Positions 1 to 7,561 of a stretch of DNA of 57,396 nucleotides are shown here, piece after piece. Source of the DNA: Pseudomonadota bacterium (GTDB lineage: Bacteria; Pseudomonadota; Gammaproteobacteria; Burkholderiales; Sulfuricellaceae); the NCBI GenBank assembly GCA_021801705.1, contig JAJYXP010000061.1, positions 22,677-80,072 on the forward strand. The letters are read 5' to 3'. Position numbers and translations under genes: made by a program. The notes beneath the pieces were generated by a model, which had not been told where the DNA came from, searched no databases, and saw only the letters and a list, made by a program, of their open reading frames with translations. Positions within the stretch are counted from its first letter, which is position 1, and every line of letters begins with the position of its first letter.

Positions 1-54
1 GCCCACCCTACATTTTTCAGGTAAGGTAGCGCCTCCGATTATTGTTATTCCCGT

Positions 55-1308
55 ATGTCTGAAAACTCCCCGAATCTCTGGCGGGCGATCTTTACCCGCA
101 AAATGCTTATCTGCATTTTTACCGGCTTCAGTTCCGGCCTGCCGCTGTATTTCCTGATCAGCCTGGTGCCGGCCTGGCTGCGCTCCGAACAGGTCGACCT
201 CAAAGTGATCGGCCTGTTCGCGCTGATCCAGTTGCCCTATATCTGGAAGTTCCTCTGGTCGCCGCTGCTGGACCATTTCGCCTGGCCGGGCATGGGGCGG
301 CGGCGCGGCTGGATGCTGTTTACCCAGATTGCGCTGCTGCTTTCCGTGCCGCTGTTCGGCTGGTTCGAGCCGAAACTGGCGCTGTGGAGCATCGCCTATC
401 TGGCCCTGGCGGTCGCCTTCTTTTCAGCCACGCAGGACGTCGTGCTGGACGCCTTCCGGCGGGAGATCCTGCTCGACGTCGAACTGGGTCTGGGCAACGC
501 CATCCACGTCAACGCCTACCGCATTGCCGGCCTGGTGCCGGGCTCGCTGTCCCTGATCCTGGCCGACCATTTGCCCTGGAGCAGCGTGTTCCTGATCACC
601 GCCCTGTTCATGCTGCCCGGCGTCGCCATGACCTTGATGGTGAGCGAGCCAGATCTCGTCAAGTCCGGCCCGAGAACGCTGCGGGCGGCGGTGGTCGAGC
701 CGTTCCGCGAGTTCATCAGCCGCCAGGGCTGGCGGGAGGCGCTGCTGATCCTCGGCTTCATTTTCCTCTACAAGCTCGGCGACAGCATGGCCACCGCCCT
801 GGCGACGCCGTTCTACCTCGACATGGGATTCACCAAGACCGACATCGGCCTGATCGCCAAGCACGCCGGGCTGTGGCCCAGCGTCATCGGCGGGCTGCTG
901 GGGGGGGTATGGATGATGCGGCTGGGCATCAACCGCGCGCTGTGGCTGTTCGGCGTGGTGCAGGTCGTGTCGATTTTAGGTTTCGCTGTGCTGGCGCAGG
1001 TCGGCCACGACAAGGTCGTGCTCGCCCTGGTGATCGGCTTTGAAGCCCTGGGGGTGGGCTTGGGCACGGCGGCATTCGTCGCCTTCATCGCCCGCACCAC
1101 CCACCCTCTCTATACTGCCACGCAGTTCGCCCTGTTCACCAGTCTGGCGTCGGTACCGCGCGCCTTCATCAATGCTTCCACCGGGTTTCTGGTCGAACAG
1201 CTTGGGTGGTTTGCCTTCTTTTTGTTGTGTACGGTGTTGGCGTTGCCGGGGATGGCGTTGTTGCTTAAGGTTGCGCCTTGGAAAGAGGGGGAGGATCGGT
1301 ATTTGTAG
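55..1308 (+). CDS. ampG: AmpG-like MFS permease (muropeptide transporter family)
   Basis: This is a 417-residue polytopic inner-membrane protein with about twelve hydrophobic segments along its whole length. The opening (FTGFSSGLPLYFLI, residues ~20-33) and the following GLFALIQLPYIWKFLWSPLLD block match the AmpG branch of the major facilitator superfamily. AmpG proteins import anhydro-muropeptides for cell-wall recycling. The ATG at 55 gives the usual N-terminus. The gene stands alone: what follows is repeat DNA and a transposon, so no operon partner is visible. The family call is firm. The exact substrate is inferred, because related MFS proteins of this type also carry other solutes. Confidence 0.85.
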   Translation: MSENSPNLWRAIFTRKMLICIFTGFSSGLPLYFLISLVPAWLRSEQVDLKVIGLFALIQLPYIWKFLWSPLLDHFAWPGMGRRRGWMLFTQIALLLSVPLFGWFEPKLALWSIAYLALAVAFFSATQDVVLDAFRREILLDVELGLGNAIHVNAYRIAGLVPGSLSLILADHLPWSSVFLITALFMLPGVAMTLMVSEPDLVKSGPRTLRAAVVEPFREFISRQGWREALLILGFIFLYKLGDSMATALATPFYLDMGFTKTDIGLIAKHAGLWPSVIGGLLGGVWMMRLGINRALWLFGVVQVVSILGFAVLAQVGHDKVVLALVIGFEALGVGLGTAAFVAFIARTTHPLYTATQFALFTSLASVPRAFINASTGFLVEQLGWFAFFLLCTVLALPGMALLLKVAPWKEGEDRYL

Positions 1309-1339
1309 TTGGGTTGGGTTGGGTGCGCTGCGCGCGGGG

Positions 1340-1866
1340 GATTGGGTGCCGGGGGCAGCCCGGCGGCTGTACACCTTTCTTGCTTCGCCAAGAAAGGTGT
1401 ACCAAAGAAGGCGACCCCATTCCGCCGCCCTCCGCTACGCTGCGGGTTCCCTGCGTTGCTCGCCAAGCCGGGCGGCTGCGGAACTCGGCCCTTTGGGCCT
1501 CAGACAGTCCTTGCCGACTTCCCCCGGCTTGGCTGTGCTACTCGGCGGCAGAAAAGGGGGAGCCAACACCAAGCACCCCATCCCCACCCTGACCCTCCCC
1601 TTGAAAGGGGAGGGAATGTCGCCCTCTCTCCCCCCGGGAGAGAGTTGGAGAGAGAGGCGGAAGTGGAGAGGATTGACTCAACTATGCACACCACCCGGTT
1701 CCCCCTCTGCACCGCCTCGGTTTTCCGAAAAGATCGGGGGCCGTCGGCGAGGACTGTCTGAGCGCGTAGCGCGAGTTCCGCAGCCGCCCGATCTTTTCGG
1801 AAAACCGAGGGTAGCCCGTAGGGCCGGTGCGGCGGGGTGCCCTTTTGTTTGGTTACTTATATTTTG
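1340..1866. repeat. Long inverted-repeat region interrupted by the transposon
   Basis: This stretch has no credible gene. Two related blocks lie in opposite orientation. One runs from about 1347 to 1550. The other runs from about 1740 to 1858 and continues after the transposon at 13923-13970. Both contain the phrases gggcggctgcggaactcg and cagacagtcctYgccgac, and both end in tgccgggggcNgcccggcgg (1347-1367 and, as complement, 13945-13965). A small hairpin lies at 1370-1401 (12-bp arms, loop gcttcgcc). Smaller ccctcccc/ggggaggg palindromes sit at 1593-1613 and near 1624-1645. Removing the transposon rejoins a hairpin of the form ggttactt...aaagtaacc. Confidence 0.75.
1715..1810. repeat. Perfect 24-bp inverted repeat
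   Basis: The arms at 1715-1738 and 1787-1810 are exact reverse complements. They contain ggttttccgaaaagatcggg on the left and the complement on the right. The 48-base loop has a smaller gcgcgtagcgcg palindrome. No T-run follows, so it does not look like a simple terminator. It is part of the second block of the larger inverted-repeat region. Confidence 0.8.
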
Positions 1867-1891
1867 CGGTATTATGTAGCAACCGCACAAA
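1859..1891 (+). repeat. Transposon left end: 8-bp target duplication plus terminal inverted repeat
   Basis: atattttg (1859-1866) is the target duplication. The terminal repeat is 1867-1891, beginning cggtattatgtagcaaccg. Confidence 0.9.
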
Positions 1892-2148
1892 ACAATAATA
1901 AACAATAAGTTGCAATCAACTTTCAGTTAGAAGCAGCGTTTCTTGAAATAGAGGAGATATCGGCGTTTTACATAACAGTCGTTGGGCGAAGGGCACTCCG
2001 CCTTGCGGCTGCGCACGCTGCGGGTTTGTTGGACGGGAAGGCGGCAACTCGTGCATAATTTGCATGGGTTCGCGTGACCACCATCCGGGATCTAAGGACG
2101 GCTCGATACAACTGAGTTTTAATCTAGCGAAGAATTGCAGCCGATGCC

Positions 2149-2328
2149 ATGAAAAGCAAAACCGAAAAAACACTCAAAGACGAAATCTTAGAGGCCGCCA
2201 AGCGCGGAAGCCAGGAACGTTCACGCGCATTGGTGCGTAGCGGTGAGCGCACACAGGAATCCATGTTCCTGATTGCGCCATCTATCGTTACGACGCTTAA
2301 AATACGCCACAGAACGACCAACTTGTGA
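2149..2328 (+). CDS. Small hypothetical protein (59 aa)
   Basis: This is an open frame from ATG 2149 to TGA 2326-2328, too short for most gene callers. The product is charged and looks protein-like: it starts MKSKTEKTLKDEILEAAKRG, has a helical basic first half, and ends SIVTTLKIRHRTTNL. It lies just inside the left transposon end and points inward. The upstream sequence has only a weak AG-rich ribosome site (gaagaatt). I do not recognise the family. Its composition argues for a real gene, but there is no independent support. Confidence 0.4.
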   Translation: MKSKTEKTLKDEILEAAKRGSQERSRALVRSGERTQESMFLIAPSIVTTLKIRHRTTNL

Positions 2329-2385
2329 TTGAGAGCTTCACATGGCGGTCTTACCGATCGAATGCAGCCGATTCCAGGAAGAGAA

Positions 2386-2622
2386 TCATAGTTTTTCCGG
2401 GAGATTCGGCAAGTAGGTTTCGCCCCTCTCTTCCTCAATTTGCCCCAGGACAATGTGAGTGAGGATTTTGTGGTGCGGGTAACGGCCCATGAATCGCGGC
2501 ACCAGCGCCCCAAAAATCGCTCGCGCAAGCTCATCACGCCCAGCCAATTGAGAGACTAGCAACTCGCCAACAGCCGCGAGAACTTCTTGCTCGCAAGCTG
2601 AATAATCTTTCTGCTTGATCAT
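2386..2622 (-). CDS. Hypothetical protein (78 aa), last gene of the ATPase-exonuclease operon
   Basis: The product starts MIKQKDYSACEQEVLAAVGE and is rich in helix formers; I know no domain for it. I chose the ATG at 2622 rather than the GTG one codon upstream; an AAGGGGGTG ribosome site precedes both. It lies 13 bases after the stop of the 65-residue gene and completes a four-gene minus-strand run that begins with the AAA+ ATPase. A short soluble protein at the end of a defence-type operon could be a regulator or accessory subunit, but nothing in the sequence shows which. Confidence 0.6.
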   Translation of the reverse strand: MIKQKDYSACEQEVLAAVGELLVSQLAGRDELARAIFGALVPRFMGRYPHHKILTHIVLGQIEEERGETYLPNLPEKL

Positions 2623-2635
2623 CACACCCCCTTCG

Positions 2636-2833
2636 CTATTCTTGCTGGCCTAACCAACGCCGCCAATCGCAGATATAAGCGCATTGCTCGTCTGGCTCGT
2701 CGGGGTTGTACGGCCTGGTCTGGTGAAAAATCCATTCCCTGAATTCGTCCCGGTACGGTTGGGGAATATCGGCAAGGTGGATGAACCCGGTGGATTCACG
2801 GGGCCGTACTTGACTCAATAAGTCAGCGTTCAA
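2636..2833 (-). CDS. Hypothetical protein (65 aa), TTG start
   Basis: The start is TTG at 2833, placed seven bases after an excellent AGGAGAAG ribosome site. It overlaps the 3' end of the exonuclease gene by 11 bases, which indicates translational coupling. The product is acidic with several aromatics (EFREWIFHQTRPYNPDEPDE). I do not recognise a family. The tight overlap and strong ribosome site are the main evidence that it is expressed with the exonuclease. Confidence 0.65.
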   Translation of the reverse strand: MNADLLSQVRPRESTGFIHLADIPQPYRDEFREWIFHQTRPYNPDEPDEQCAYICDWRRWLGQQE

Positions 2834-3551
2834 GGTCTTCTCCTATCTTTTTCAGGTTTTCGAGAACGGAGTCATGGTCGTCGCTGATCTGCCTGGAGGC
2901 ATCCTCGATAATTCGCCACGATATTTCAGTGAGAACGCGGTGCATGTGCGCGACAAATTGTGGCGGCAATTCGCCGGACAGAAATATCTTTTCCAATTCG
3001 GCGCGTGTCGGTCCATCGCGGTAACTGACGTTGGCCGCTACCGTTACCGCATCCATCGGGGTCATTCGCTTCGGTTTTGAAGCATCCATCCAAGCAAGCC
3101 ATCCGGCGCGGTGGGCGCAGGCGTCATGCAGGGCGTGGTGCCAAGGGCGACTCGGCTGGTCGTGGAAGCGGCACACGGCGTTGTTGAAAACGCTCGTGTC
3201 GATCAGTGGGCGCAAGTCTTGGGGCTGGCTTACCACATTCGACGGCAATTCTCCGTCGAGGGCATCCAGCAGCAAGTCCCAATCTGTGCGGCTATCACAG
3301 GCAACCACCACCTTGCGCGGCAAGGTGGCGAACCAAGCACGAAGCTGCACGGCAAGCTCGGCACGAGTGGCCACATTGGAGCCATCGAGCAAGGGCAGGA
3401 TGCCCGTCTGCACTATCGGATTGCACCAGGAGCGTTCAAAGTCGCTACGCTCTGCGTAGAACGAATGCCGGCCTGTTTCGTCAACCATGCCAATACTGAT
3501 CAGATCGCACTGGATGAAATCGGTGAACTCGGCATCCAGGAAGATCAGCAT
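2823..3551 (-). CDS. DnaQ-like 3'-5' exonuclease (Rv2179c-like exoribonuclease type)
   Basis: The 242-residue protein carries the three exonuclease motifs of the DEDD superfamily. The first is FLDAEFTDF at residues 4-12 (motif I, D-x-E). The second is VACDSRTDWDLL near residue 85 (motif II). The third is HHALHDACAHRAGWL near residue 140 (motif III with His and Asp). The arrangement resembles the small Rv2179c-type nucleases, which trim RNA 3' ends; whether this one cuts RNA or DNA cannot be read from sequence. It starts three bases after the stop of the AAA+ ATPase gene and overlaps the next gene, so all four genes are almost certainly one transcript. The C-terminal ~90 residues are family-specific and may contact the ATPase. 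Confidence 0.8.
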   Translation of the reverse strand: MLIFLDAEFTDFIQCDLISIGMVDETGRHSFYAERSDFERSWCNPIVQTGILPLLDGSNVATRAELAVQLRAWFATLPRKVVVACDSRTDWDLLLDALDGELPSNVVSQPQDLRPLIDTSVFNNAVCRFHDQPSRPWHHALHDACAHRAGWLAWMDASKPKRMTPMDAVTVAANVSYRDGPTRAELEKIFLSGELPPQFVAHMHRVLTEISWRIIEDASRQISDDHDSVLENLKKIGEDLER

Positions 3552-3554
3552 GGT

Positions 3555-5123
3555 TTAGCAGCCGAAACCAATGGTGCGGCGGCCTTCTGTTTTTGGCAGA
3601 ACCAGCTTGGCAACTTTGTCACCGGACATCATCGCTTTGGTGAAAGCCTCTTTGACCAGTCGAGTGGTTTTTCTGAGGTCAATATCCACCCTCTCGGCCA
3701 GCATTTCACTGGTGCCTCTGTCCATCTTGATCGGCCTCTTCGTCTTGAGGCGCAACAGTTTCGCCTCGGCCCGGATAATACGCCTTCGCTGCTGCGGCTC
3801 TGGACGCGGCACGTTGAACACCTCAACGCGCGACAGCAAGGGCGTAGGCACGCCGTCTAGACTGTTGGCCGTCAGTATGAAAATGATACGGCTGGCGTCG
3901 AACTGCATTTCCAGAAATTCGTCTTTAAATCGCCTGGATGTGTTCGGCTCAAAGAGGTCCAGCAGCACCGGCAAAAACGGGATCTGCGAAGTTTGAATCT
4001 TATCCACTTCGTCAACTACAACCACCGGCGCGGCGGACTTACCTTCGGCCAACAGGGAGACAAGCGAGCCGGGGCGTGCGCTGTTCCAGCTAATATGCGA
4101 GCCGGTCAGCTGGAAGCCGCCTTGTGCGCCGCCAGCACTGACAATTTCCATATTCACGCCCAGCGATTCGGCCAGTTGCATTGCCAGGAAGGTTTTGCCG
4201 ATGCCCGGATCTCCCAGTAGCAAGATGGGGGTGATGCGGAAATCTTCAGGATTCATGGCGCCGGCCAGAACCAAATCAACCTGCAGGCGACTGATCGGCT
4301 CAACCAGGTTCTCGAAACGGCGCTTGGCATCGTCCAGTTTTAGTCCGGCCTTCCTGGTGTCAGGTATGGTGCGATAGCCAGCATTCATCTGTGCATTTTC
4401 CAAAATGCGCTCGCCGCCGGCTTTTTTCTCGTCCTTAACATCGCCCAGCATGGCCCACGCTTTAGCCACGGCGTCCGGTTTGAATACCTGAATTCCTGCG
4501 AGTGCCTTCGTCTTTTTATTTCGAGTTTTGACCGTAGACAAAGCTGTTTGCCATTGGATGTGGCATCGCCTCACGAGACTTTTGGCCCTTTCCTCCGAAA
4601 GACTTTCATTTTTAAGCACGAAATCATGACACCAAATTGCTGCATCAGTTTGTTTGAATGACTCGGAAAGATTGAAATACTGCAACATTTGTTTCGTGGA
4701 ATCCCAACAGGGGTCAATGATGTAATCGAGCATATCTTGGAACCTGCGCCGGTTGTCCGAGTAGGCAATATGCAGCGTGACGCCCACAAACAAGTCTTTT
4801 GAAAACGCGGCGGTGGCGTTGTCCAAATCAGTTTGATCTTTGAGAATCCTCGACGCCAAAGCCGTGGCGTCCGCCAAGTCGTGTTTTGTACCGGTGCGGA
4901 TGCAGGACAAGTCCCCCGAGTTAGCGGAATGAATGACGGGTGGCGGCGGCGGCGCTGGCTTGGATTCGGCAAGGGCACTGACAGGGGAATTGGCGTCCTC
5001 GCGGACAGCAGTAAGTGCGGCTGCGACGGTATGCGGCACCAAAAGAATCGCACGGCTTGACCTGGACGGCGATGATGGCGTGAAACCGCTAAAAAGGCTG
5101 GATGCGTTGTTTTTGTCTTCCAT
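3555..5123 (-). CDS. Lon-like AAA+ ATPase without a protease domain
   Basis: The 522-residue product has a variable N-terminal half and a AAA+ core. Walker A is GDPGIGKT near residue 303, Walker B is VVVVDEVDK near 368, and the sensor-1 segment FILTANS near 414 is followed by LLSRVEVFNVPRP, as in Lon-type ATPases. There is no Lon Ser-Lys protease domain: the protein ends about 100 residues after the AAA+ lid. I chose ATG 5123 because it is preceded by AGAAAGAAGA; the longer frame adds 29 atypical residues encoded by the AT-rich leader. It is the first gene of the operon with the exonuclease. A motor plus a nuclease suggests nucleic-acid remodelling and degradation, possibly in anti-phage defence. 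That role is inference. Confidence 0.8.
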   Translation of the reverse strand: MEDKNNASSLFSGFTPSSPSRSSRAILLVPHTVAAALTAVREDANSPVSALAESKPAPPPPPVIHSANSGDLSCIRTGTKHDLADATALASRILKDQTDLDNATAAFSKDLFVGVTLHIAYSDNRRRFQDMLDYIIDPCWDSTKQMLQYFNLSESFKQTDAAIWCHDFVLKNESLSEERAKSLVRRCHIQWQTALSTVKTRNKKTKALAGIQVFKPDAVAKAWAMLGDVKDEKKAGGERILENAQMNAGYRTIPDTRKAGLKLDDAKRRFENLVEPISRLQVDLVLAGAMNPEDFRITPILLLGDPGIGKTFLAMQLAESLGVNMEIVSAGGAQGGFQLTGSHISWNSARPGSLVSLLAEGKSAAPVVVVDEVDKIQTSQIPFLPVLLDLFEPNTSRRFKDEFLEMQFDASRIIFILTANSLDGVPTPLLSRVEVFNVPRPEPQQRRRIIRAEAKLLRLKTKRPIKMDRGTSEMLAERVDIDLRKTTRLVKEAFTKAMMSGDKVAKLVLPKTEGRRTIGFGC

Positions 5124-5144
5124 CTGTCTTCTTTCTAATGAGCA

Positions 5145-5165
5145 CACTGTTAATTCACTGTTAAT
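5145..5165 (-). promoter_or_regulatory. Tandem operator-like repeats ahead of the ATPase operon
   Basis: cactgttaat occurs twice, at 5145-5154 and 5156-5165, an 11-base period on one face of the helix and 22-42 bases upstream of the ATPase ATG. A TATACT hexamer lies just upstream on the minus strand (5200-5205). This fits a repressor or activator site covering the leader. The XRE protein encoded divergently at 5583 is the obvious candidate ligand. That link is inference. Confidence 0.4.
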
Positions 5166-5313
5166 ATATTGATTTAGCAGCAAAATTAGCCTTTTGGTCA
5201 GTATAAGCACATTTTTTCATGCAGTCATTGCCATAACGGTTTCCGCACACTAATTTTTTTGACCACGTGTCACGCCCCTACTAGCTCACAAAATGAGCCC
5301 GTCACGTATTTAT

Positions 5314-5488
5314 CTAGCCGTTCCAAAAAGGTGTTGATGATTTGACTGAAGGCCGTGCCCATATTGGGTTTTCGGCCTTTTTGTGGAAGAAAAAATCTCC
5401 CCTAATGGCAAGCCCGCCGAGAGCTAAGCTCCGAGCGGGTTTGCGTTGAACCAAGCGCCAAAAATACACACCTTTGCGGAACGGCTAG
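5314..5488. other. Structured intergenic region with long-range inverted repeat
   Basis: The region between the divergent ATPase operon and XRE gene has no open frame. Arms at 5314-5334 (ctagccgttccaaaaaggtg) and 5468-5488 are reverse complements over 21 bases with two mismatches. They enclose two smaller hairpins: a terminator-like stem at 5349-5379, and a stem around 5408-5443 built on aagcccgc/gcgggttt with an inner gagctaagctc. The nested layout is that of a folded RNA or a cruciform. Possible roles are a small RNA, a leader, or a protein-binding site of the transposon. Confidence 0.5.
5349..5382 (+). terminator. Rho-independent terminator-like hairpin
   Basis: aaggccg (5349-5355) pairs with cggcctt (5373-5379), with an inner ccca/tggg stem, followed by a run of five T on the plus strand. 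It may end a short transcript that starts inside the structured region. Confidence 0.5.
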
Positions 5489-5527
5489 CGTATTTATGTA
5501 ATATATAAACCAGAAATAATGCAGCAC

Positions 5528-5563
5528 ATGCATTGAATGTTGTATATAATGCATACTATGCAT
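5528..5563 (+). promoter_or_regulatory. XRE gene promoter with three ATGCAT boxes
   Basis: A TATAAT hexamer lies at 5545-5550, 33 bases upstream of the XRE start. ATGCAT, itself a palindrome, occurs at 5528-5533, 5549-5554 and 5558-5563, around and over the hexamer. This placement is typical of an autorepressor operator. Binding is inferred. Confidence 0.45.
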
Positions 5564-5582
5564 TTGCTCTGGAATCTGTAAC

Positions 5583-5918
5583 ATGGCAATAACAAGCATT
5601 CCTCAACTCATTAAGACCGCCAGGAACGGGCGTAGCCAAGCCGAATTCGCACGCGAACTGGGTGTGGAACAGTCCACACTAAGCCGATATGAAAAGGGTG
5701 AAGCAAACCCGAAGGCTCAGATTATTGAGAAATGTATGCATCTGGTGCATTGGAGTAACCAAGCGCCAGTGCCGTCAGTAGATGAACTTGCGGACAAAGT
5801 TCGGGAACGCCTCGGTCGAGAGGATCAAGCGCCTTTGCGTGTGGTGTTGTCGAAACTTATCGATGGGCTAGTTGCAGAAAAAACAGGGGCTCGCAATATG
5901 AGCCATCATTCAAGTTAG
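5583..5918 (+). CDS. XRE-family HTH transcriptional regulator
   Basis: The 111-residue protein has a helix-turn-helix of the Cro/C1 type at residues ~8-45 (KTARNGRSQAEFARELGVEQ, then STLSRYEKGEANPK). The C-terminal half is helical and probably dimerises. The start at 5583 directly follows a promoter with repeated ATGCAT boxes. It sits 12 bases ahead of the Gp37/Gp68 gene in the same direction, so it probably forms an operon with it. It is divergent from the ATPase operon and could control both. Confidence 0.8.
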   Translation: MAITSIPQLIKTARNGRSQAEFARELGVEQSTLSRYEKGEANPKAQIIEKCMHLVHWSNQAPVPSVDELADKVRERLGREDQAPLRVVLSKLIDGLVAEKTGARNMSHHSS

Positions 5919-5930
5919 GGAGAAGGCGAA

Positions 5931-6677
5931 ATGGCGACTCAATCAAGTATTGAATGGACTGAACAGACATGGAATCCCACGACGGGATGCACAAAAGTTT
6001 CCCCTGGCTGCAAATATTGCTACGCAGAGGTAATGGCGCACCGCCTTCACGCCATGGGGGCGCCAGGGTACGAGAACGGATTTAAGCTGGCGATTCTACC
6101 TGAACGCTTGGTTCAGCCACTCCAGCGGAAAAAACCGACCGTTTATTTCGTTAACTCCATGAGCGATCTATTTCACGAAGACATTCCAGATCAATTTCTG
6201 GATCAGGTGTTTTCTGTCATTCGCCAGACACCGCAACACACCTACCAAATCCTAACAAAGCGGGCTGAGCGCCTGCCCCGCTATTTTGCCGACCGGGGTT
6301 GTCCGCAAAACGTTTGGCTGGGGGTTTCTGTCGAGGATAAGGAATACGGCATTCCTCGCATCGACTATCTGCGACAAGTTGATGCACATATTCGCTTCCT
6401 CTCCGTAGAGCCCTTGCTGGAAGACCTTGGCGAAATAAACCTCACCGACATCCACTGGGTCATCGTCGGCGGAGAATCCGGACACCATGCACGTCCGATG
6501 CGCGAGGAATGGGTAGAAAACATCAAAATACAGGCTGACGTTGCTGGCACTGCATTTTTCTTCAAGCAGTGGGGTGGATGGGGGGTGGACGGTGTTAAGC
6601 GCCACAAAAAAGCAAATGGTCGTGAGTTCAGGGGGCGTACTTGGGACGCTTACCCTGCTATGCAGGCGGTCGGCTAA
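5931..6677 (+). CDS. Phage Gp37/Gp68-family protein (DUF5131), three-Cys motif
   Basis: The 248-residue product begins with the diagnostic stretch IEWTEQTWNPTTGCTKVSPG and has Cys20, Cys27 and Cys30 (C-x6-C-x2-C). This pattern suggests an Fe-S cluster of radical-SAM type. It continues with YFVNSMSDLFHEDIPDQF and IVGGESGHHARPMREEWV, hallmarks of the DUF5131 family found in phages and mobile elements. The biochemical role of the family is not known to me. Its gene is convergent with, and overlaps by four bases, the gene for TcmP, the partner that usually accompanies this family. That pairing supports both calls. An AGGGAGAAGG ribosome site precedes the ATG. Confidence 0.88.
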   Translation: MATQSSIEWTEQTWNPTTGCTKVSPGCKYCYAEVMAHRLHAMGAPGYENGFKLAILPERLVQPLQRKKPTVYFVNSMSDLFHEDIPDQFLDQVFSVIRQTPQHTYQILTKRAERLPRYFADRGCPQNVWLGVSVEDKEYGIPRIDYLRQVDAHIRFLSVEPLLEDLGEINLTDIHWVIVGGESGHHARPMREEWVENIKIQADVAGTAFFFKQWGGWGVDGVKRHKKANGREFRGRTWDAYPAMQAVG

Positions 6678-7534
6678 AACAAGAACGATCCTTGGCCTTC
6701 GGGATTAGCTGCTGTTGTCCAAAATTTGTGTGCCAGATCATGGCGGGCGGCAAGTAGCAACCAATATAAGGGCTGATTCTTCTCACCCGTAATCAATTTC
6801 TGATCGATTGAAGGCCATACCCCGAGACTTGCTACCTTTTCTCGCCAGAATTCGATAAAGCGCCGCCGAATTTCCTGCTGTGAGGCAGTCGTATTCACAT
6901 TTTCTCGCCATCCAGGAGCGATGACGTCAAATGCCGAGTCAGTAGCGGTCAGATTTATCGCCAAATTACGCTGTAAATCCATCGCGCTAAGATGGATCAG
7001 TAGATCAATTCGCTTGAGCGAAGAGAGTTTGTTGATTATTCGAAAATCTAGTGCCTCAAGGCTGTACGGGTCAACAAACGCGAAATGAAGTCCATAGCCG
7101 CTGACTGCTGACACCATTTTATCGACAGCATCAACTGCACTGGCATGGATTGGATGCACCGGCGCACCGAGCTTGCGCAATCGTTCGGCACAGACATTCA
7201 ATTTTTCTTCATCGAGATCCGAGATGTAGATATCTGTAAAAGGCGCATCGCCCTCTTTGCTGGTTTTCCAGGCGGCAACTGCGCCACCATCTATCCACTC
7301 ATTGCCACCTCTTATCCGGGATCGTCCAGTGCCGCAGAATAAGTCGAAATACACGGCACCACCTTTTCCATTCCCGATGTATTTTTTGCGCGTGGAGCGC
7401 GAAATATCCAGATAGCGCCGGAGATAGGTATGTTTTTCTTTTGCCCATATCCCTACTTCATCAGCCGGAAGTCCATCGTCGCCATCGATCAAACCCATTG
7501 CGCTACTCCTTGTTACATCAATCTTCGCTGCCAC
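6674..7534 (-). CDS. tcmP: Three-Cys-motif partner protein TcmP
   Basis: The 286-residue protein has the TcmP signature. The N-terminal EVGIWAKEKHTYLRRYLDIS is followed by VYFDLFCGTGRSRIR near residues 60-74, a methyltransferase-like glycine loop. HFAFVDPYSLEALDF follows near 150, where the D-P-Y resembles a catalytic loop of amino-methyltransferases. The family is defined by its neighbourhood with three-Cys proteins, as seen here. It probably adopts a Rossmann methyltransferase fold, but its activity is unproven. It is transcribed toward the Gp37/Gp68 gene with a four-base overlap of stop codons, so the pair is convergent rather than one operon. It lies 27 bases after the type IIG gene on the same strand, so it may be read from that promoter. 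Confidence 0.88.
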   Translation of the reverse strand: MAAKIDVTRSSAMGLIDGDDGLPADEVGIWAKEKHTYLRRYLDISRSTRKKYIGNGKGGAVYFDLFCGTGRSRIRGGNEWIDGGAVAAWKTSKEGDAPFTDIYISDLDEEKLNVCAERLRKLGAPVHPIHASAVDAVDKMVSAVSGYGLHFAFVDPYSLEALDFRIINKLSSLKRIDLLIHLSAMDLQRNLAINLTATDSAFDVIAPGWRENVNTTASQQEIRRRFIEFWREKVASLGVWPSIDQKLITGEKNQPLYWLLLAARHDLAHKFWTTAANPEGQGSFLF

Positions 7535-7561
7535 ATTAACCCATTTTATATTTAAAGAACT

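Noticed and set aside
1040-1879. Open frame running from ampG into the repeat region
   Set aside because: It overlaps ampG in another frame and then translates palindromic repeats. The composition is low-complexity and there is no start signal.
2124-2537. 137-codon minus-strand frame at the transposon left side
   Set aside because: It overlaps the better-supported 78-residue gene, lacks a ribosome site and has an implausible residue composition.
5314-5488. Possible retron RNA, because of inverted arms enclosing two hairpins
   Set aside because: No reverse transcriptase gene lies anywhere in the window, and the arms are longer and the layout different from typical retron RNAs.
5931-6677. Prophage, suggested by the Gp37/Gp68 family name
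   Set aside because: There are no capsid, tail, terminase, integrase or lysis genes nearby. The boundaries are those of an IS1595-type transposon.
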